Notes: generated from the sequence alone by a model not told the origin. Positions 9,037 to 17,666 are shown, numbered from the stretch's first letter. The stretch is DNA of 64,000 nt from Actinomadura rupiterrae (GCF_024172125.1 NZ_JAMZEA010000008.1:124001-188000), one strand, 5' to 3'. Numbers and translations: made by a program.

Positions 9037-10116
9037 CTACCGCTTCTGGGCGCCCTGCGGGGAATCGGCGTTCCTGCTCCCGGGGCTGGGGACCTTCGCC
9101 CGATCGTCCGGCTTTGCGGCCGAGGTCAGCGCGGGCTGCCGCCCGTCCTCCGCAGGCGCGTCCAGCGCCCGCGACGCCTCGTCGGCCCCGGATTCCCGTT
9201 CCTCATCCGGCTCGGAGCGCGGAGACGCAGCGTCCGCACCCCCGGTGAAAGCGCGCTTGATGGCGTCCAGAGCGGACGTGACCTCGCCCGGGATGATCCA
9301 GAACGTGCTGTTCTCGCCTTCCGCGAGCTTCGGGAGGGTCTGGAGGTACTGGTAGGCGAGCAGCTTCGGGTCGGGGTCGGCGCGGTGAACAGCGGTGAAG
9401 ACCTCGTGGATCGCGGTGGCCTGGCCCTCGGCCTCCAGGATCGCGGCCCGCTTCCCGCCCTCGGCGCGCAGGATCGCGGCCTGCTTCTCGCCCTCGGCGG
9501 TCAGGATGTTGGACTGGCGGGCGCCCTCCGCCTTCAGGATCGCGGCGCGCTTCTCCCGCTCGGCGCGCATCTGCTTCTCCATGGCGTCCTTGATGGACGT
9601 CGGGGGCTCGATCGCCTTGATCTCGACGCGGGTGACGCGGATGCCCCACTTGCCGGACGCGTCGTCCAGCACGCCGCGCAGCGCGGTGTTGATCCTGTCG
9701 CGGGAGGTCAGCGTGGCCTCCAGGTCCAGCGTCCCGATCACGTTCCGCAGCGTGGTCGCGGTGAGCTGCTCGATCGCCTTGATGTAGTTGACGATCTCGT
9801 AGTCCGCCGCGCGCGGGTCGGTGACCTGGAAGAACAGCACGGTGTCGATGTGCACCACCACGTTGTCCTCGGTGATCACCGGCTGCGCCTTGAACGACAC
9901 GACCTGCTCGCGCAGGTCGATCAGGGCCTTCACGCGGTCCACGAACGGGACGACGAAGCTGATACCCGGCTCCAGCGTCCGGTGGTAGCGCCCGAGCCGC
10001 TCCACGTTCCGGGCCCGCGCCTGCGGGATGATCCAGACCGTCCGCATGGTCGCGGTGACGAGCACCGCGATCGCCCCGAGCAGCACCACCAGCAGCGCGA
10101 TGGCGATATCGGTCAT
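9037..10116 (-). CDS. SPFH/Band 7 (stomatin-like) membrane protein
   Basis: 359 residues from the ATG at 10116, which overlaps the nfeD stop (ATGA). One N-terminal membrane helix (about 4-25) precedes the SPFH domain (WIIPQARARNVERLGRYHRTLEPGISFVVPF ... VFFQVTDPRAADYEIVNYIKAIEQLTATTLRNVIG). A long charged coiled coil then repeats an AEGEKQAAILRAEG pattern four or five times (about 195-250), followed by an acidic, disordered tail of about 70 residues. SPFH proteins scaffold membrane microdomains and form rings with NfeD partners; the upstream nfeD gene fits this. Confidence 0.93.
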   Translation of the reverse strand: MTDIAIALLVVLLGAIAVLVTATMRTVWIIPQARARNVERLGRYHRTLEPGISFVVPFVDRVKALIDLREQVVSFKAQPVITEDNVVVHIDTVLFFQVTDPRAADYEIVNYIKAIEQLTATTLRNVIGTLDLEATLTSRDRINTALRGVLDDASGKWGIRVTRVEIKAIEPPTSIKDAMEKQMRAEREKRAAILKAEGARQSNILTAEGEKQAAILRAEGGKRAAILEAEGQATAIHEVFTAVHRADPDPKLLAYQYLQTLPKLAEGENSTFWIIPGEVTSALDAIKRAFTGGADAASPRSEPDEERESGADEASRALDAPAEDGRQPALTSAAKPDDRAKVPSPGSRNADSPQGAQKR

Positions 10117-10580
10117 GGTCCCACCTCCGGTGTCCGGGCCACCCCGACCGGATAGAGCACCGCCGTCGCGCCCTCGATCGCGAGCACGTCGGCGGTGGAC
10201 CCGGCGGGAATGACCAGCTCGGGGTCGTACGGACGGGCCGTCCACTCCTCGCCGCCGATGCGCGCGCGGCCGCCCGTCCTGCTGACCTCGGTGAGCGTGA
10301 GGGCCTCGCGTCCGATCAGGGCGGCGGTCCCGGACCGCAGCGCCGGAGGCTGCCGGACGTGCCGCCGCGCGACCGGGCGCACCACCCAGATCCCCCCGGC
10401 CGCGACCACCCCGAAAACGACCCCCTGGAGGACGACCGGAAGCCCGGCCGCGGCCGTCAGCCCGGCCGCGAGCGCCGCTACCGCGAGCAACCCGAGCGCC
10501 AGCGTCAGCGTCAACAGCTCGGCGACCCCGAGCAACGCCGCGACCAGCAGCCAGGCGACCCACGCCTCCATGCGCGTCAT
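10113..10580 (-). CDS. nfeD: NfeD-like membrane protein
   Basis: 155 residues: four closely spaced hydrophobic helices (about 8-75), then a soluble C-terminal OB-fold domain (GTAALIGREALTLTEVSRTGGRARIGGEEWTA ... PAGSTADVLAIEGATAVLYP). This is the short NfeD class without the serine-protease part. It overlaps the SPFH gene by four bases, so it is the first gene of a two-gene operon. An in-frame ATG three codons later is an alternative start. Confidence 0.9.
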   Translation of the reverse strand: MTRMEAWVAWLLVAALLGVAELLTLTLALGLLAVAALAAGLTAAAGLPVVLQGVVFGVVAAGGIWVVRPVARRHVRQPPALRSGTAALIGREALTLTEVSRTGGRARIGGEEWTARPYDPELVIPAGSTADVLAIEGATAVLYPVGVARTPEVGP

Positions 10581-11284
10581 CTCCCAGAGGCGGTCGATGT
10601 CCTCCCTTCCAAGTTAACTCCGCCCACACCCCCACTCAACATCCCCCACCCCCACCCACCCGCAGAAACACCCCCAACCAACCCCCCACCCCCAAAACAC
10701 CCCCACCCGCAACACAAACCCCCCACCCCCAAGGCCACCCCCCAAATCCACCCACCCCCAGCACGGCACCAGCCACGGCACCCAGGCACGGCGACATGCA
10801 CACGGCACGGACACGGCGCACCGCACCCGTAATACGGGGCATACGACCAAGCCCACCGGACGGGAACGCCGTAAGGCCAATCACGTGCCCGGCACGGCCG
10901 ACCCGCAACACCAGCAGAACGCCCCCGGGCACGGGCACGCGGTCGCAGTGGGGCAACGGGGCTGGCCAAGCGCGGCGCAACGCACCCGCTAGACGAGGGC
11001 GTGCGACCAAATTCGGCAGGCGGGAACGCCGTAAGGCCGATCATGTGCGCGGCACGGCCAGTAGCCGAGACCGGGCAGCACACACACGTCCAGAGCACGC
11101 GGCCCAGAGCACGCGGGCAAAGCACACGACCGGGACCCGGCGGCGGGCAGGCGGAAGGCGCGGCGTGGCCGCGATGCGGGGCGTCCGCCTGGCTAGTCGG
11201 GGCGGCCTGGCGGGGTTGGTGGCGGTGGGGGGTGGGGGCGGGTCATCATGGGGGCGGTGTCGGCGGCGACGAGGAGTAGCGGCC
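10581..11284. other. 704-bp gap: C-rich tract and a 160-bp imperfect duplication
   Basis: No supported gene. From 10617 to about 10765 the plus strand is almost only C and A with runs of four to six C; the minus strand is therefore G-run rich and could form G-quadruplex structures. From about 10820 to 11062 there is a 160-bp-spaced imperfect direct repeat: CGGGAACGCCGTAAGGCC occurs at 10861 and 11021 within longer similar blocks. The region 11160-11280 is G/T-rich and leads into the oxidoreductase start. Confidence 0.7.
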
Positions 11285-14248
11285 ATGGGCGGGCGGACGG
11301 CTTGGCGGACGTGTCCGCTTTGTGAGGCGCTGTGCGGGTTGGAGCTGACGCTGGACGCGGCCGGCGCGGTCACGGGCGTGCGCGGGGACCGGGAGGATCC
11401 GCTGAGCGCGGGGTTCCTGTGTCCGAAGGGCGCGACGCTCGGACGGCTGGACGGTGACCCGGACCGGCTGGACGCGCCGCTGGTGCACGGGGTTCCGGTC
11501 GGGTGGGACGAGGCGTTCGCGGCCGTCCGGGACGAGCTGGCCGGGGTCGTCGCGCGGTACGGGCGGGACGCGGTCGCGATCTACGTCGGGAACCCGACCG
11601 CGCACTCGGTCGCGGGGCCGCTGTACGGGTCGGCGCTGATCAAGGCGCTGGGCACGCGGAACGTGTACACGGCGAGCACCGCCGACCAGATGCCGAAGCA
11701 TGTGAGCTGCGGGCACGTGTTCGGCGATCCGCTCGCGATCCCGGTGCCCGATCTCGACCGGACCGAGTACCTGCTGATGCTCGGCGCGAACCCGTTGGAG
11801 TCGAACGGGTCGCTGTGCTCGGCGCCCGACTTCGGCGGGCGGCTGAAGGCGATCCGGGCGCGCGGCGGGCGCGTGGTGGTCGTGGATCCGCGCCGGACGC
11901 GGACGGCCGCGCTCGGGGACGAGCACCTCTTCATCCGGCCGGGCACGGACGCGCACCTGCTGATGGCGCTCGTGCACACGCTGTTCGCCGAGGAGCTGGC
12001 GTCGGTCCCCGAGGACCTGCCGCTGAACGGCCTGGACGAGCTGCGTGCGCTGGCCGTCGGGTTCTCGCCGGAGCGGGTCGCGCCGGTCACGGGCGTCCCG
12101 GCGACGGTGATCCGCCGGACGGCTCGGGACCTGGCCGCGGCCGAGCGCGCCGCCGTGTACGGGCGGATCGGCACCTGCACGCAGGAGTTCGGCACGCTCG
12201 CGAGTTGGCTCGTGGACGTGCTGAACGTGCTCACCGGCAACCTCGACCGGCCGGGCGGCGCGATGTTCCCGCGGCCCGCGCACATGCCGGTGTACCGGCG
12301 GCGGCGCCCGTTCACCACGGGCCGCTGGCGCAGCCGGGTGCGCGGGCTGCCCGAGACCATGGGCGAGCTGCCCGTCGCGACCCTCGCGGACGAGATCGAG
12401 ACCCCCGGCGAGGGGCAGATCCGCGCCCTGATCACCATCGGCGGCAACCCGGTGCTCTCGGCTCCGGACGGCGCCCGTCTCGACCGCCTCCTTCCCTCAC
12501 TCGATCTCGTGGTCAGCGTGGACCCGTACCTGAACGAGACGACCCGGCACGCGCACGTCGTGCTGCCGCCGCCGCGTCCCGCGCAGACCCCGCACTACGA
12601 CGTGGCGCTGCTGGCGTTCGCCGTCCGCGACTACGCCCGGTACTCGCCGCCGGCCGTCCCCCTCCCGGACGGCCGCCCGGCCGAGACGGAGATCATCGCG
12701 CGGCTCGCGACGATCGCCGCCGGCACCGACGCCACCCCCGCCGACCTGGACGAGCTGATCATCATGACCACGCTCGGCCGCGCCGTCGCCGCCCCCGGCT
12801 CCCCCGTCCACGGCCGCGACCCCGCCGACCTCCGCAAACTCCTCGCCCGCCCTACCGCCCCCACGTCCGACCCGTCGTCCTCCAACGCCGCAGGCGGAGA
12901 ACTCCCGGACATCTCCGGCTCCGCCGCACGCAGCGAGCCGCTCGCAGACAGCTCGTCCACCGCCCATCCGGCCGGCCCCAGGCCTTCCGAGCAGGCACCT
13001 GCAGCCGACCTGTCGTCCTCCGACGGCGCAGCCGGAGAACTCCCCGGCATCTCCGGCTCCGCCGCACGTAGCGAGCCCCTCGCAGACAGCTCGTCCACCG
13101 CCCATCCGGCCAGCCCCACGCCTCCCCAGCAGGCACCCGCAGCCGACCCGGCGTCCTCCGACGGCGCAGCCGGAGAACTCCCCGGCATCTCCGGTCCCGC
13201 CGCGCGCAGTGAGCACCTCGCAGGCAGCTCGTACGCCGCCCAGGCGGACGAGTCGCCCGGTGCCGAGAGCGGGCCGAGTCGCCAGGACGAGACGCAGGGT
13301 GCCGGGATGGGGTCGGGCGGCCAGGGCGGGACGCCGGGTGTCGAGGCGGGGCCGGGTGGAGCGTCTGGTGACGGGGCGCGGCCGGGTGGGGTTGGCGGTG
13401 CGGTTCCGCTGGTGGAGCAGCGGTTGGACATGATGTTGCGGCTTGGGCCCTACGGCGAGGGGTTCGGGGCGAACCCGGACGGGTTGACGCTCGCGCGGTT
13501 GCGGGACGGGCACCGGCACGGCATCGACCTCGGCCCCCTCAAGCCGCGTCTGGACGAGGTGCTGTGCACCGCGTCCGGACGGATCGAGCTGTGCCCGCCC
13601 GCGTTCGCCGCCGACACCGACCGGCTCGCCGCCGCCCTGGACGCGCCGCGTCCCGATCTCGTGCTGATCGGACGCAGGCAGCTGCGTTCGAACAACAGCT
13701 GGCTGCACAACATCCCCCAGCTGCGCGGCGGCTCGAACACGTGCACGCTCCAGCTCAACGCCGCCGACGCCGACCGCCTGGGCATCGCCGAAGGCGCACG
13801 CGTGCGCGTGGCGTCACGCACCGGCACGGTCGAGGCCGTCGCCGCCCGCACGGACACGGTCATGCCCGGCGTCGTCAGCCTCCCGCACGGCTGGGGCCAC
13901 GGTCTCCCCGGCACGCGCACCCGGGTCGCCTCGGCGGACCCCGGCGTCAGCGTCAACGCGATCACCGACGACCAGTTCATCGACCCCCTTTCCGGCAATG
14001 CCGCGTTCAACGGCGTGCCCGTCACCCTGACACCGCTGCCCTCACCCCCGCCGGCAACGGAGGCCCCCACGCCCTCGCAGAAGTCCTCCACTCCCGTTCC
14101 CTTGCCGACGGCAGAGTCCTCCTCGTCCGCACTTCTGCAGGAATCCTCCTCGTCCGCGACCTTGCAGGAGCCGTCCACGCCCGGGCCTCGGCAGGAGTCC
14201 GGCTCGCCTGGGCCCCTGCAAGAGTCCTCCTCGCCCAGGCTTCTGTAG
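11285..14248 (+). CDS. Molybdopterin-dependent oxidoreductase with internal 46-residue repeats
   Basis: 987 residues from the ATG at 11285. The N-terminus binds a 4Fe-4S cluster (TCPLCEALCG then GFLCPKG: C-x2-C-x3-C-x27-C) and is followed by the MopB catalytic body (YVGNPTAHS, LMLGANPLESNG, VVVDPRRTRTA, FIRPGTDAHLLMALVH, GNLDRPGGAMFP, LITIGGNPVLSAPDG). A C-terminal dinucleotide-binding domain has LRSNNSWLHN and LPHGWGHG. Between them (about 530-720) lies a Ser/Ala/Pro/Glu-rich linker containing three 46-residue repeats and a Gly-rich stretch. The C-terminal ~40 residues are 9-residue repeats. It may be a formate dehydrogenase or assimilatory-type oxidase; there is no small-subunit gene nearby. 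Confidence 0.88.
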   Translation: MGGRTAWRTCPLCEALCGLELTLDAAGAVTGVRGDREDPLSAGFLCPKGATLGRLDGDPDRLDAPLVHGVPVGWDEAFAAVRDELAGVVARYGRDAVAIYVGNPTAHSVAGPLYGSALIKALGTRNVYTASTADQMPKHVSCGHVFGDPLAIPVPDLDRTEYLLMLGANPLESNGSLCSAPDFGGRLKAIRARGGRVVVVDPRRTRTAALGDEHLFIRPGTDAHLLMALVHTLFAEELASVPEDLPLNGLDELRALAVGFSPERVAPVTGVPATVIRRTARDLAAAERAAVYGRIGTCTQEFGTLASWLVDVLNVLTGNLDRPGGAMFPRPAHMPVYRRRRPFTTGRWRSRVRGLPETMGELPVATLADEIETPGEGQIRALITIGGNPVLSAPDGARLDRLLPSLDLVVSVDPYLNETTRHAHVVLPPPRPAQTPHYDVALLAFAVRDYARYSPPAVPLPDGRPAETEIIARLATIAAGTDATPADLDELIIMTTLGRAVAAPGSPVHGRDPADLRKLLARPTAPTSDPSSSNAAGGELPDISGSAARSEPLADSSSTAHPAGPRPSEQAPAADLSSSDGAAGELPGISGSAARSEPLADSSSTAHPASPTPPQQAPAADPASSDGAAGELPGISGPAARSEHLAGSSYAAQADESPGAESGPSRQDETQGAGMGSGGQGGTPGVEAGPGGASGDGARPGGVGGAVPLVEQRLDMMLRLGPYGEGFGANPDGLTLARLRDGHRHGIDLGPLKPRLDEVLCTASGRIELCPPAFAADTDRLAAALDAPRPDLVLIGRRQLRSNNSWLHNIPQLRGGSNTCTLQLNAADADRLGIAEGARVRVASRTGTVEAVAARTDTVMPGVVSLPHGWGHGLPGTRTRVASADPGVSVNAITDDQFIDPLSGNAAFNGVPVTLTPLPSPPPATEAPTPSQKSSTPVPLPTAESSSSALLQESSSSATLQEPSTPGPRQESGSPGPLQESSSPRLL
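12875..13288 (+). repeat. 138-bp tandem repeat, about three copies, inside the oxidoreductase
   Basis: Equivalent positions occur at 12875, 13013 and 13151, giving an exact 138-bp (46-codon) period. Copies one and two are closely similar; the third diverges after about 90 bp. The repeat encodes GELPGISGSAARSEPLADS-type units in the linker between the catalytic and dinucleotide-binding domains. Confidence 0.85.
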
Positions 14249-14310
14249 GAGCCCCCGCCGGGGCTCCCGGAGAAGTCCGCCTCGCCGGTACTTCCGGAGA
14301 GGGCCTCTCG
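14076..14310 (+). repeat. 27-bp repeats spanning the oxidoreductase stop codon
   Basis: Degenerate 27-bp units encode QESSSSATL, QEPSTPGPR, QESGSPGPL and QESSSPRLL. After the TAG at 14246-14248 the same unit continues untranslated for two more copies (CCGGAGAAGTCCGCCTCG ...), so the coding end lies within the array. Confidence 0.7.
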
Positions 14311-14708
14311 CACTCACCCCTGTAAAACGTCCGGCGGCCACGAAACGTTGGGGTCCGGTTCCAAGATTCTTCGGTTCCCGGTCGGGCGGCGGGCGGACGT
14401 TGGAGGCGGGCTCCGGTCCCGCGGCCCTTACCGGGAGTGTTCAACCGGTTCCGGGCGGGGTAGTGCCGATAGTGGTTGTCCGAAGCCGGGTTTAGGGTTC
14501 CCTACCCGCTGGTAGGTATTCCTCGGCGTGGACGGAGCGTGACGGCGCAGGACGGGTCCGTCCGGCTGCTCACCTCGGGTGGCCGCGCGGACGGGACGGC
14601 GGCTAGGGTCGCCATCGAGCGTCCAGTTTCGGCGTCGGGAACCGGAGCCTTCCGGGACCGGAGCCGTCCGGAACCGGATCGGAGGCACGCACCCGAGGAG
14701 GGACGACC
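14249..14708. other. Gap upstream of the Rieske gene
   Basis: 460 bp. The first ~60 bp are the tail of the 27-bp repeat array. The rest has no gene; it carries several GGTT/TTCC motifs and a short imperfect dyad near 14500-14522 (CTACCCGCTGGTAGG). The Rieske promoter presumably lies between 14450 and 14690. Confidence 0.5.
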
Positions 14709-15629
14709 TTGAACCGACGGGCGAGCAGCATCTTCCGGCGCGGCCCCCGGCCGCAGGTCGGGCCGCATCCGGTGGACATGGCGGAGGGCCTGGAGCAGGC
14801 GAGCGTCTTGGACCGCGCCATCCGGGTCATCTCGGGCGGCGTCCGGCGGGCGCTCCCTCCCGGCCCGGTCAAGGACGCGCTGCACGGCGTCCCGGTCGGG
14901 CATCCGGCGCATCCGCCGCTCACCGACCTGCCGATGGGCTGCTGGATGTCCTCGGCGGTCCTCGACCTGATCCCCGGCACCGAGCGGGCCTCGTCCGTGC
15001 TGGTCGCGGCCGGTCTCGCCGGTGCCGTGCCGACCGCGCTGACCGGCATCGCCGACTGGTCCGCGCTGCACCGCGAGCAGCAGCGGGTCGGCCTCGTCCA
15101 CGCGATGGGGACGGCCGCCGCGAGCACCCTCTACGCGGCATCTCTGATCGCGCGGCTGCGCGGCCGGGACACCGCAGGCCGGGCCCTGGGCTTCGCCGGA
15201 CTCGGCGCGCTCTTCGCGGGCGGCTACCTGGGCGGACACCTCGCCTTCCGGCAGGCCGCCGGGGCGAACCACGCCGACCAGGTCTCCCACCTCGTCCCGC
15301 TCGGCTGGCACGACCTCTGCCCCGCCGCGGACCTTCCGGACGGCTGGCCCGTCCGCCGCACGCTGGGCTATATCAGCCTGTTCGTCCTGCGCGAGGAGGA
15401 CGAGGTGTACGCGCTCGCCGACCGCTGCAGCCACCTCGGCGGACCGCTCCACCAGGGCCGGATCACCATCGACGACGAGGGCGACACCTGCGTCGTCTGC
15501 CCCTGGCACGGCAGCGAGTTCCGCGTGGCGGACGGATCGGTCGTCCACGGCCCCGCCACCGGCCGCCAGCCCGCCTTCGAGACCCGCGTGACGGAGGACG
15601 GAATCGTCCAGGTCCGTCCGCTCAGCTGA
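14709..15629 (+). CDS. DUF2231 membrane domain fused to Rieske [2Fe-2S] domain
   Basis: 306 residues starting at a TTG preceded by GAGGAGGGA at good spacing. Residues about 55-190 are a DUF2231-type four-helix membrane unit starting with HGVPVGHPAHPPLTDLPMGCW. Residues about 205-306 are a Rieske domain with both cluster motifs, CSHLGGPLH and CPWHGSEF, giving two Cys and two His ligands. It is probably a membrane-anchored electron carrier. No cytochrome or oxygenase gene is adjacent; the molybdopterin oxidoreductase immediately upstream is a possible partner (inference). Confidence 0.92.
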   Translation: MNRRASSIFRRGPRPQVGPHPVDMAEGLEQASVLDRAIRVISGGVRRALPPGPVKDALHGVPVGHPAHPPLTDLPMGCWMSSAVLDLIPGTERASSVLVAAGLAGAVPTALTGIADWSALHREQQRVGLVHAMGTAAASTLYAASLIARLRGRDTAGRALGFAGLGALFAGGYLGGHLAFRQAAGANHADQVSHLVPLGWHDLCPAADLPDGWPVRRTLGYISLFVLREEDEVYALADRCSHLGGPLHQGRITIDDEGDTCVVCPWHGSEFRVADGSVVHGPATGRQPAFETRVTEDGIVQVRPLS

Positions 15630-15636
15630 CCTCACG

Positions 15637-15669
15637 AAGAGCCGGGCACCGCGAGGCCGCCCGGCTCTT
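15637..15669. terminator. Bidirectional hairpin terminator between convergent genes
   Basis: A perfect 11-bp stem, AAGAGCCGGGC paired with GCCCGGCTCTT, with an 11-base loop. It lies 8 bp after the Rieske stop and before the end of the convergent membrane-protein gene, and has short A/T ends on both sides. Confidence 0.8.
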
Positions 15670-15735
15670 GCGCTTCCCGGACGTCCGCGAACGGCCCGAG
15701 CGTCTTGCCTCGTTGCCGGACGCGTCCGGGCGTCC

Positions 15736-16431
15736 CTAGTCGTTGGCGGGACGGCGGGTACGCGGGAGGAGGGCGGCCGTAGCGATGAGCCAGAGCGTCC
15801 CGCCGAAGCGGACGACCGGAACCAGGTACGTGAAGCCGTAGACCGCGAAGGTCAGCGAGGACAGCGCGCCGACGACAGCGATCACCAGGCCGATCACGGC
15901 GAGCGGGCGCGGTAGCAGCCGGGCCAGCAGACCGGGCACCGACACACCCGCGATGAGCAGGGCGAACGTCACCGAGAAGCCCGGCCCTCCGGCGGCGAAG
16001 GACAGGTCGGCGAGGACGCGAGCGAGCGCCGGGGACGCGTCGGAGGCGAGCCGCGCCCCAGTCCAGGCGAACATGCCCGAAAGGGCCAGCGCGGACGCGG
16101 CGAGCACGCCGCCCACCAGGGATATCGCGCCGCCCGGCGCCGTCACGCCGAGGGTGCGCAACCGCCGGTAGAGAACGGCGGCGGTCACTGCGAGCGGCGA
16201 CGCCGAGGCGAACAGCAGGAACGCGCCGGCCTTGATCTGTGCGGCGTGGTCAAGGTCGTGCCGCAGCACCTCCGCACCGGACGCGGTGGGCTGCGGCGTG
16301 GACGCGTTCACCGCGACATACGCGATGGTCAGCGCCACATAGGCCAGCACGGGGACGAGCAGCGGCGGGCCCAGCTGAGCGCGACGCCGAGTGACGGCGG
16401 ACGGGTGGACGTGGTGGGACGCGGTGGTCAT
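15736..16431 (-). CDS. Six-helix membrane protein divergent from marR
   Basis: 231 residues from the ATG at 16431. I do not recognise the family with certainty; it has a short basic N-terminus and about six hydrophobic helices with small-residue packing, and lacks a recognisable transporter motif. It shares a 75-bp A/T-rich promoter region with a divergently transcribed marR-type gene, so it is the likely regulated target. A role in drug or envelope stress resistance is only inferred from that arrangement. Confidence 0.8.
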   Translation of the reverse strand: MTTASHHVHPSAVTRRRAQLGPPLLVPVLAYVALTIAYVAVNASTPQPTASGAEVLRHDLDHAAQIKAGAFLLFASASPLAVTAAVLYRRLRTLGVTAPGGAISLVGGVLAASALALSGMFAWTGARLASDASPALARVLADLSFAAGGPGFSVTFALLIAGVSVPGLLARLLPRPLAVIGLVIAVVGALSSLTFAVYGFTYLVPVVRFGGTLWLIATAALLPRTRRPAND

Positions 16432-16458
16432 GTCAGCTCCTCGAAATCGTTCTACTCG

Positions 16459-16488
16459 ATAATGATTACAGATCTGAACGATTGTCAA
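16459..16488 (-). promoter_or_regulatory. Sigma-70-like promoter of the membrane-protein gene
   Basis: On the minus strand TTGACA (plus 16483-16488) and CATTAT (plus 16459-16464) are 18 bp apart and lie about 28 bp upstream of the ATG. The -35 hexamer is a perfect consensus and is buried in the palindromic operator. Confidence 0.65.
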
Positions 16489-16492
16489 TCGT
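16478..16492. promoter_or_regulatory. Palindromic MarR operator
   Basis: ACGATTGTCAATCGT is a perfect 7+1+7 inverted repeat in the divergent gap, 15 bp from the marR start and overlapping the -35 of the membrane-protein gene. Binding would repress both directions. Confidence 0.75.
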
Positions 16493-16506
16493 GTATCATC
16501 TCGTCC

Positions 16507-17154
16507 ATGACGACCGAACAGCCGACGGAGCCCGTCCCAGCGCCCGCGCAGAGCGCGACCGGGCAGAGCACGGCTGAAGAAGACGCAGCTGGGCAAGGCG
16601 CGGCCGGGCAAGGCGCGGCCGAGCAAGACGCAGCCGGGCAAGGCGCGGCCGAGGAAGGCGCGGTCGGGCAGGGCGCGGTCGGGCACGGCGGCGGGGGGCC
16701 GGTTGGGGCTGCGTTCTTGTTGGCGCAGTTGGGGGCGCATGCGGCGGGCGTGTTCGCGGAACGGATCAAGGTGCTGGACCTGACGCCGCCCCAGGCCGGC
16801 CTCCTGCGAATGCTGAAGGCGAATCCCGGAGGCAGCCAGCGCGAGCTCGCCGACCGCCTGGGCATGCCGCCGAGCCGCTTCGTCCCGTTCGTGGACAAGA
16901 TGGAGCAGCGCGGACTGGTCGAGCGCCGCCGCAACCCGGACGACCGGCGCCTCCATGCGCTCTACCTGACCGAGGCCGGCGAATCGCTCCTGGGCGAGCT
17001 GATCCCCATCGCGATCGAGCACGAGACGGACCTCACCTCGGCGCTCTCACCCGGGGAGCACCAGCAGCTCACGGAGCTTCTCCGGCGCATCGCCGACGAA
17101 CGCGGCCTCACCCCGGGCGTCCACCCCGATTTCCGGTCCGTCCGCGCCCGCTAG
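16507..17154 (+). CDS. MarR-family regulator with repetitive N-terminal extension
   Basis: 215 residues. The winged-helix MarR domain spans about 75-200: LTPPQAGLLRMLKANPGGSQRELADRLGMPPS, then VDKMEQRGLVERRRNPDDRRLHALYLTEAG with the conserved DDRR wing. Residues 1-65 are not part of the family: they are Gln/Gly/Ala-rich 5-residue repeats (GQGAA, EQDAA), encoded by a 15-bp tandem repeat at about 16580-16700. Its own start lies 15 bp from the palindromic operator, which suggests autorepression. The last codons run into a 40-bp tandem repeat array. Confidence 0.9.
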   Translation: MTTEQPTEPVPAPAQSATGQSTAEEDAAGQGAAGQGAAEQDAAGQGAAEEGAVGQGAVGHGGGGPVGAAFLLAQLGAHAAGVFAERIKVLDLTPPQAGLLRMLKANPGGSQRELADRLGMPPSRFVPFVDKMEQRGLVERRRNPDDRRLHALYLTEAGESLLGELIPIAIEHETDLTSALSPGEHQQLTELLRRIADERGLTPGVHPDFRSVRAR

Positions 17155-17410
17155 GCCACCAGACCGCCCACGCAGCCCCGTCCGCGCCCGCTAGGCCACC
17201 AGACCGCCCGCGCAGACCTGTCCGCGCCCGCTAAATCACCAGACCGTCGGCGCTGGTCCGTCCGCGCCCACCAGACCACCAGGCCGCCCTGAAGGCCCGC
17301 CCGCGCCCACCAGACCACCAGGCCGCCGTGAAGGCCCGCCCGCGCCCGCTAGATCACCAGGCCGCCCGCGCAGGTCCGTCTGCGCCCACCAGACCACCAG
17401 GCCGTGCGAG
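17141..17410. repeat. 40-bp tandem repeat, seven copies, crossing the marR stop codon
   Basis: Units starting TCCGCGCCCG (or CCCGCGCCCA) begin at 17141, 17181, 17221, 17261, 17300, 17339 and 17379, with about 80-90% similarity and the core CACCAGACCACCAGGCCGCC. The first unit contains the last marR codons and its TAG. There are no unique spacers, so this is a minisatellite and not a CRISPR array. Confidence 0.9.
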
Positions 17411-17423
17411 GCTGTTCGCGGGG

Positions 17424-17666
17424 TCAGGAGTCAGGGGGTTCGGGGTGGTCGTCGGCGATGGGGTACTCGACGAGCGCCAGGACGCGGCTGGCCATGAAGC
17501 GGGCGGTGCGGACGGGGGTTCCGGTGCGGGTGACCTCGCTGACCTCGACGACGCCGCGCCGGTTGGCGATCTCCACGCGGCGGCCGGCGCGCGTCGCGGC
17601 GACCTCGTAGGTGCGGACGCCCTCGCCGCCCGCGTCGATGACGATCTCGACCCTGTCGCCCTTCAT
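17424..17666 (-). CDS. Orphan 80-residue protein under a LexA-like operator
   Basis: 80 residues, not recognised. It looks like a small beta-rich soluble protein: alternating charged and hydrophobic strands (RVEIVIDAGGEGVRTYEV, RRVEIANRRGVVEVSEV), then FMASRVLALVEYPI and an acidic-proline tail. The ATG at 17666 has GAGGGG upstream, and codon use matches the genome. It is monocistronic. The promoter carries a near-perfect actinobacterial SOS box, so induction on DNA damage is predicted. Confidence 0.72.
   Translation of the reverse strand: MKGDRVEIVIDAGGEGVRTYEVAATRAGRRVEIANRRGVVEVSEVTRTGTPVRTARFMASRVLALVEYPIADDHPEPPDS

Noticed and set aside
17141..17410. Regular 40-bp repeats resembling a CRISPR array
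   Set aside because: The whole unit repeats without unique spacers, there is no leader, and no cas gene is present.
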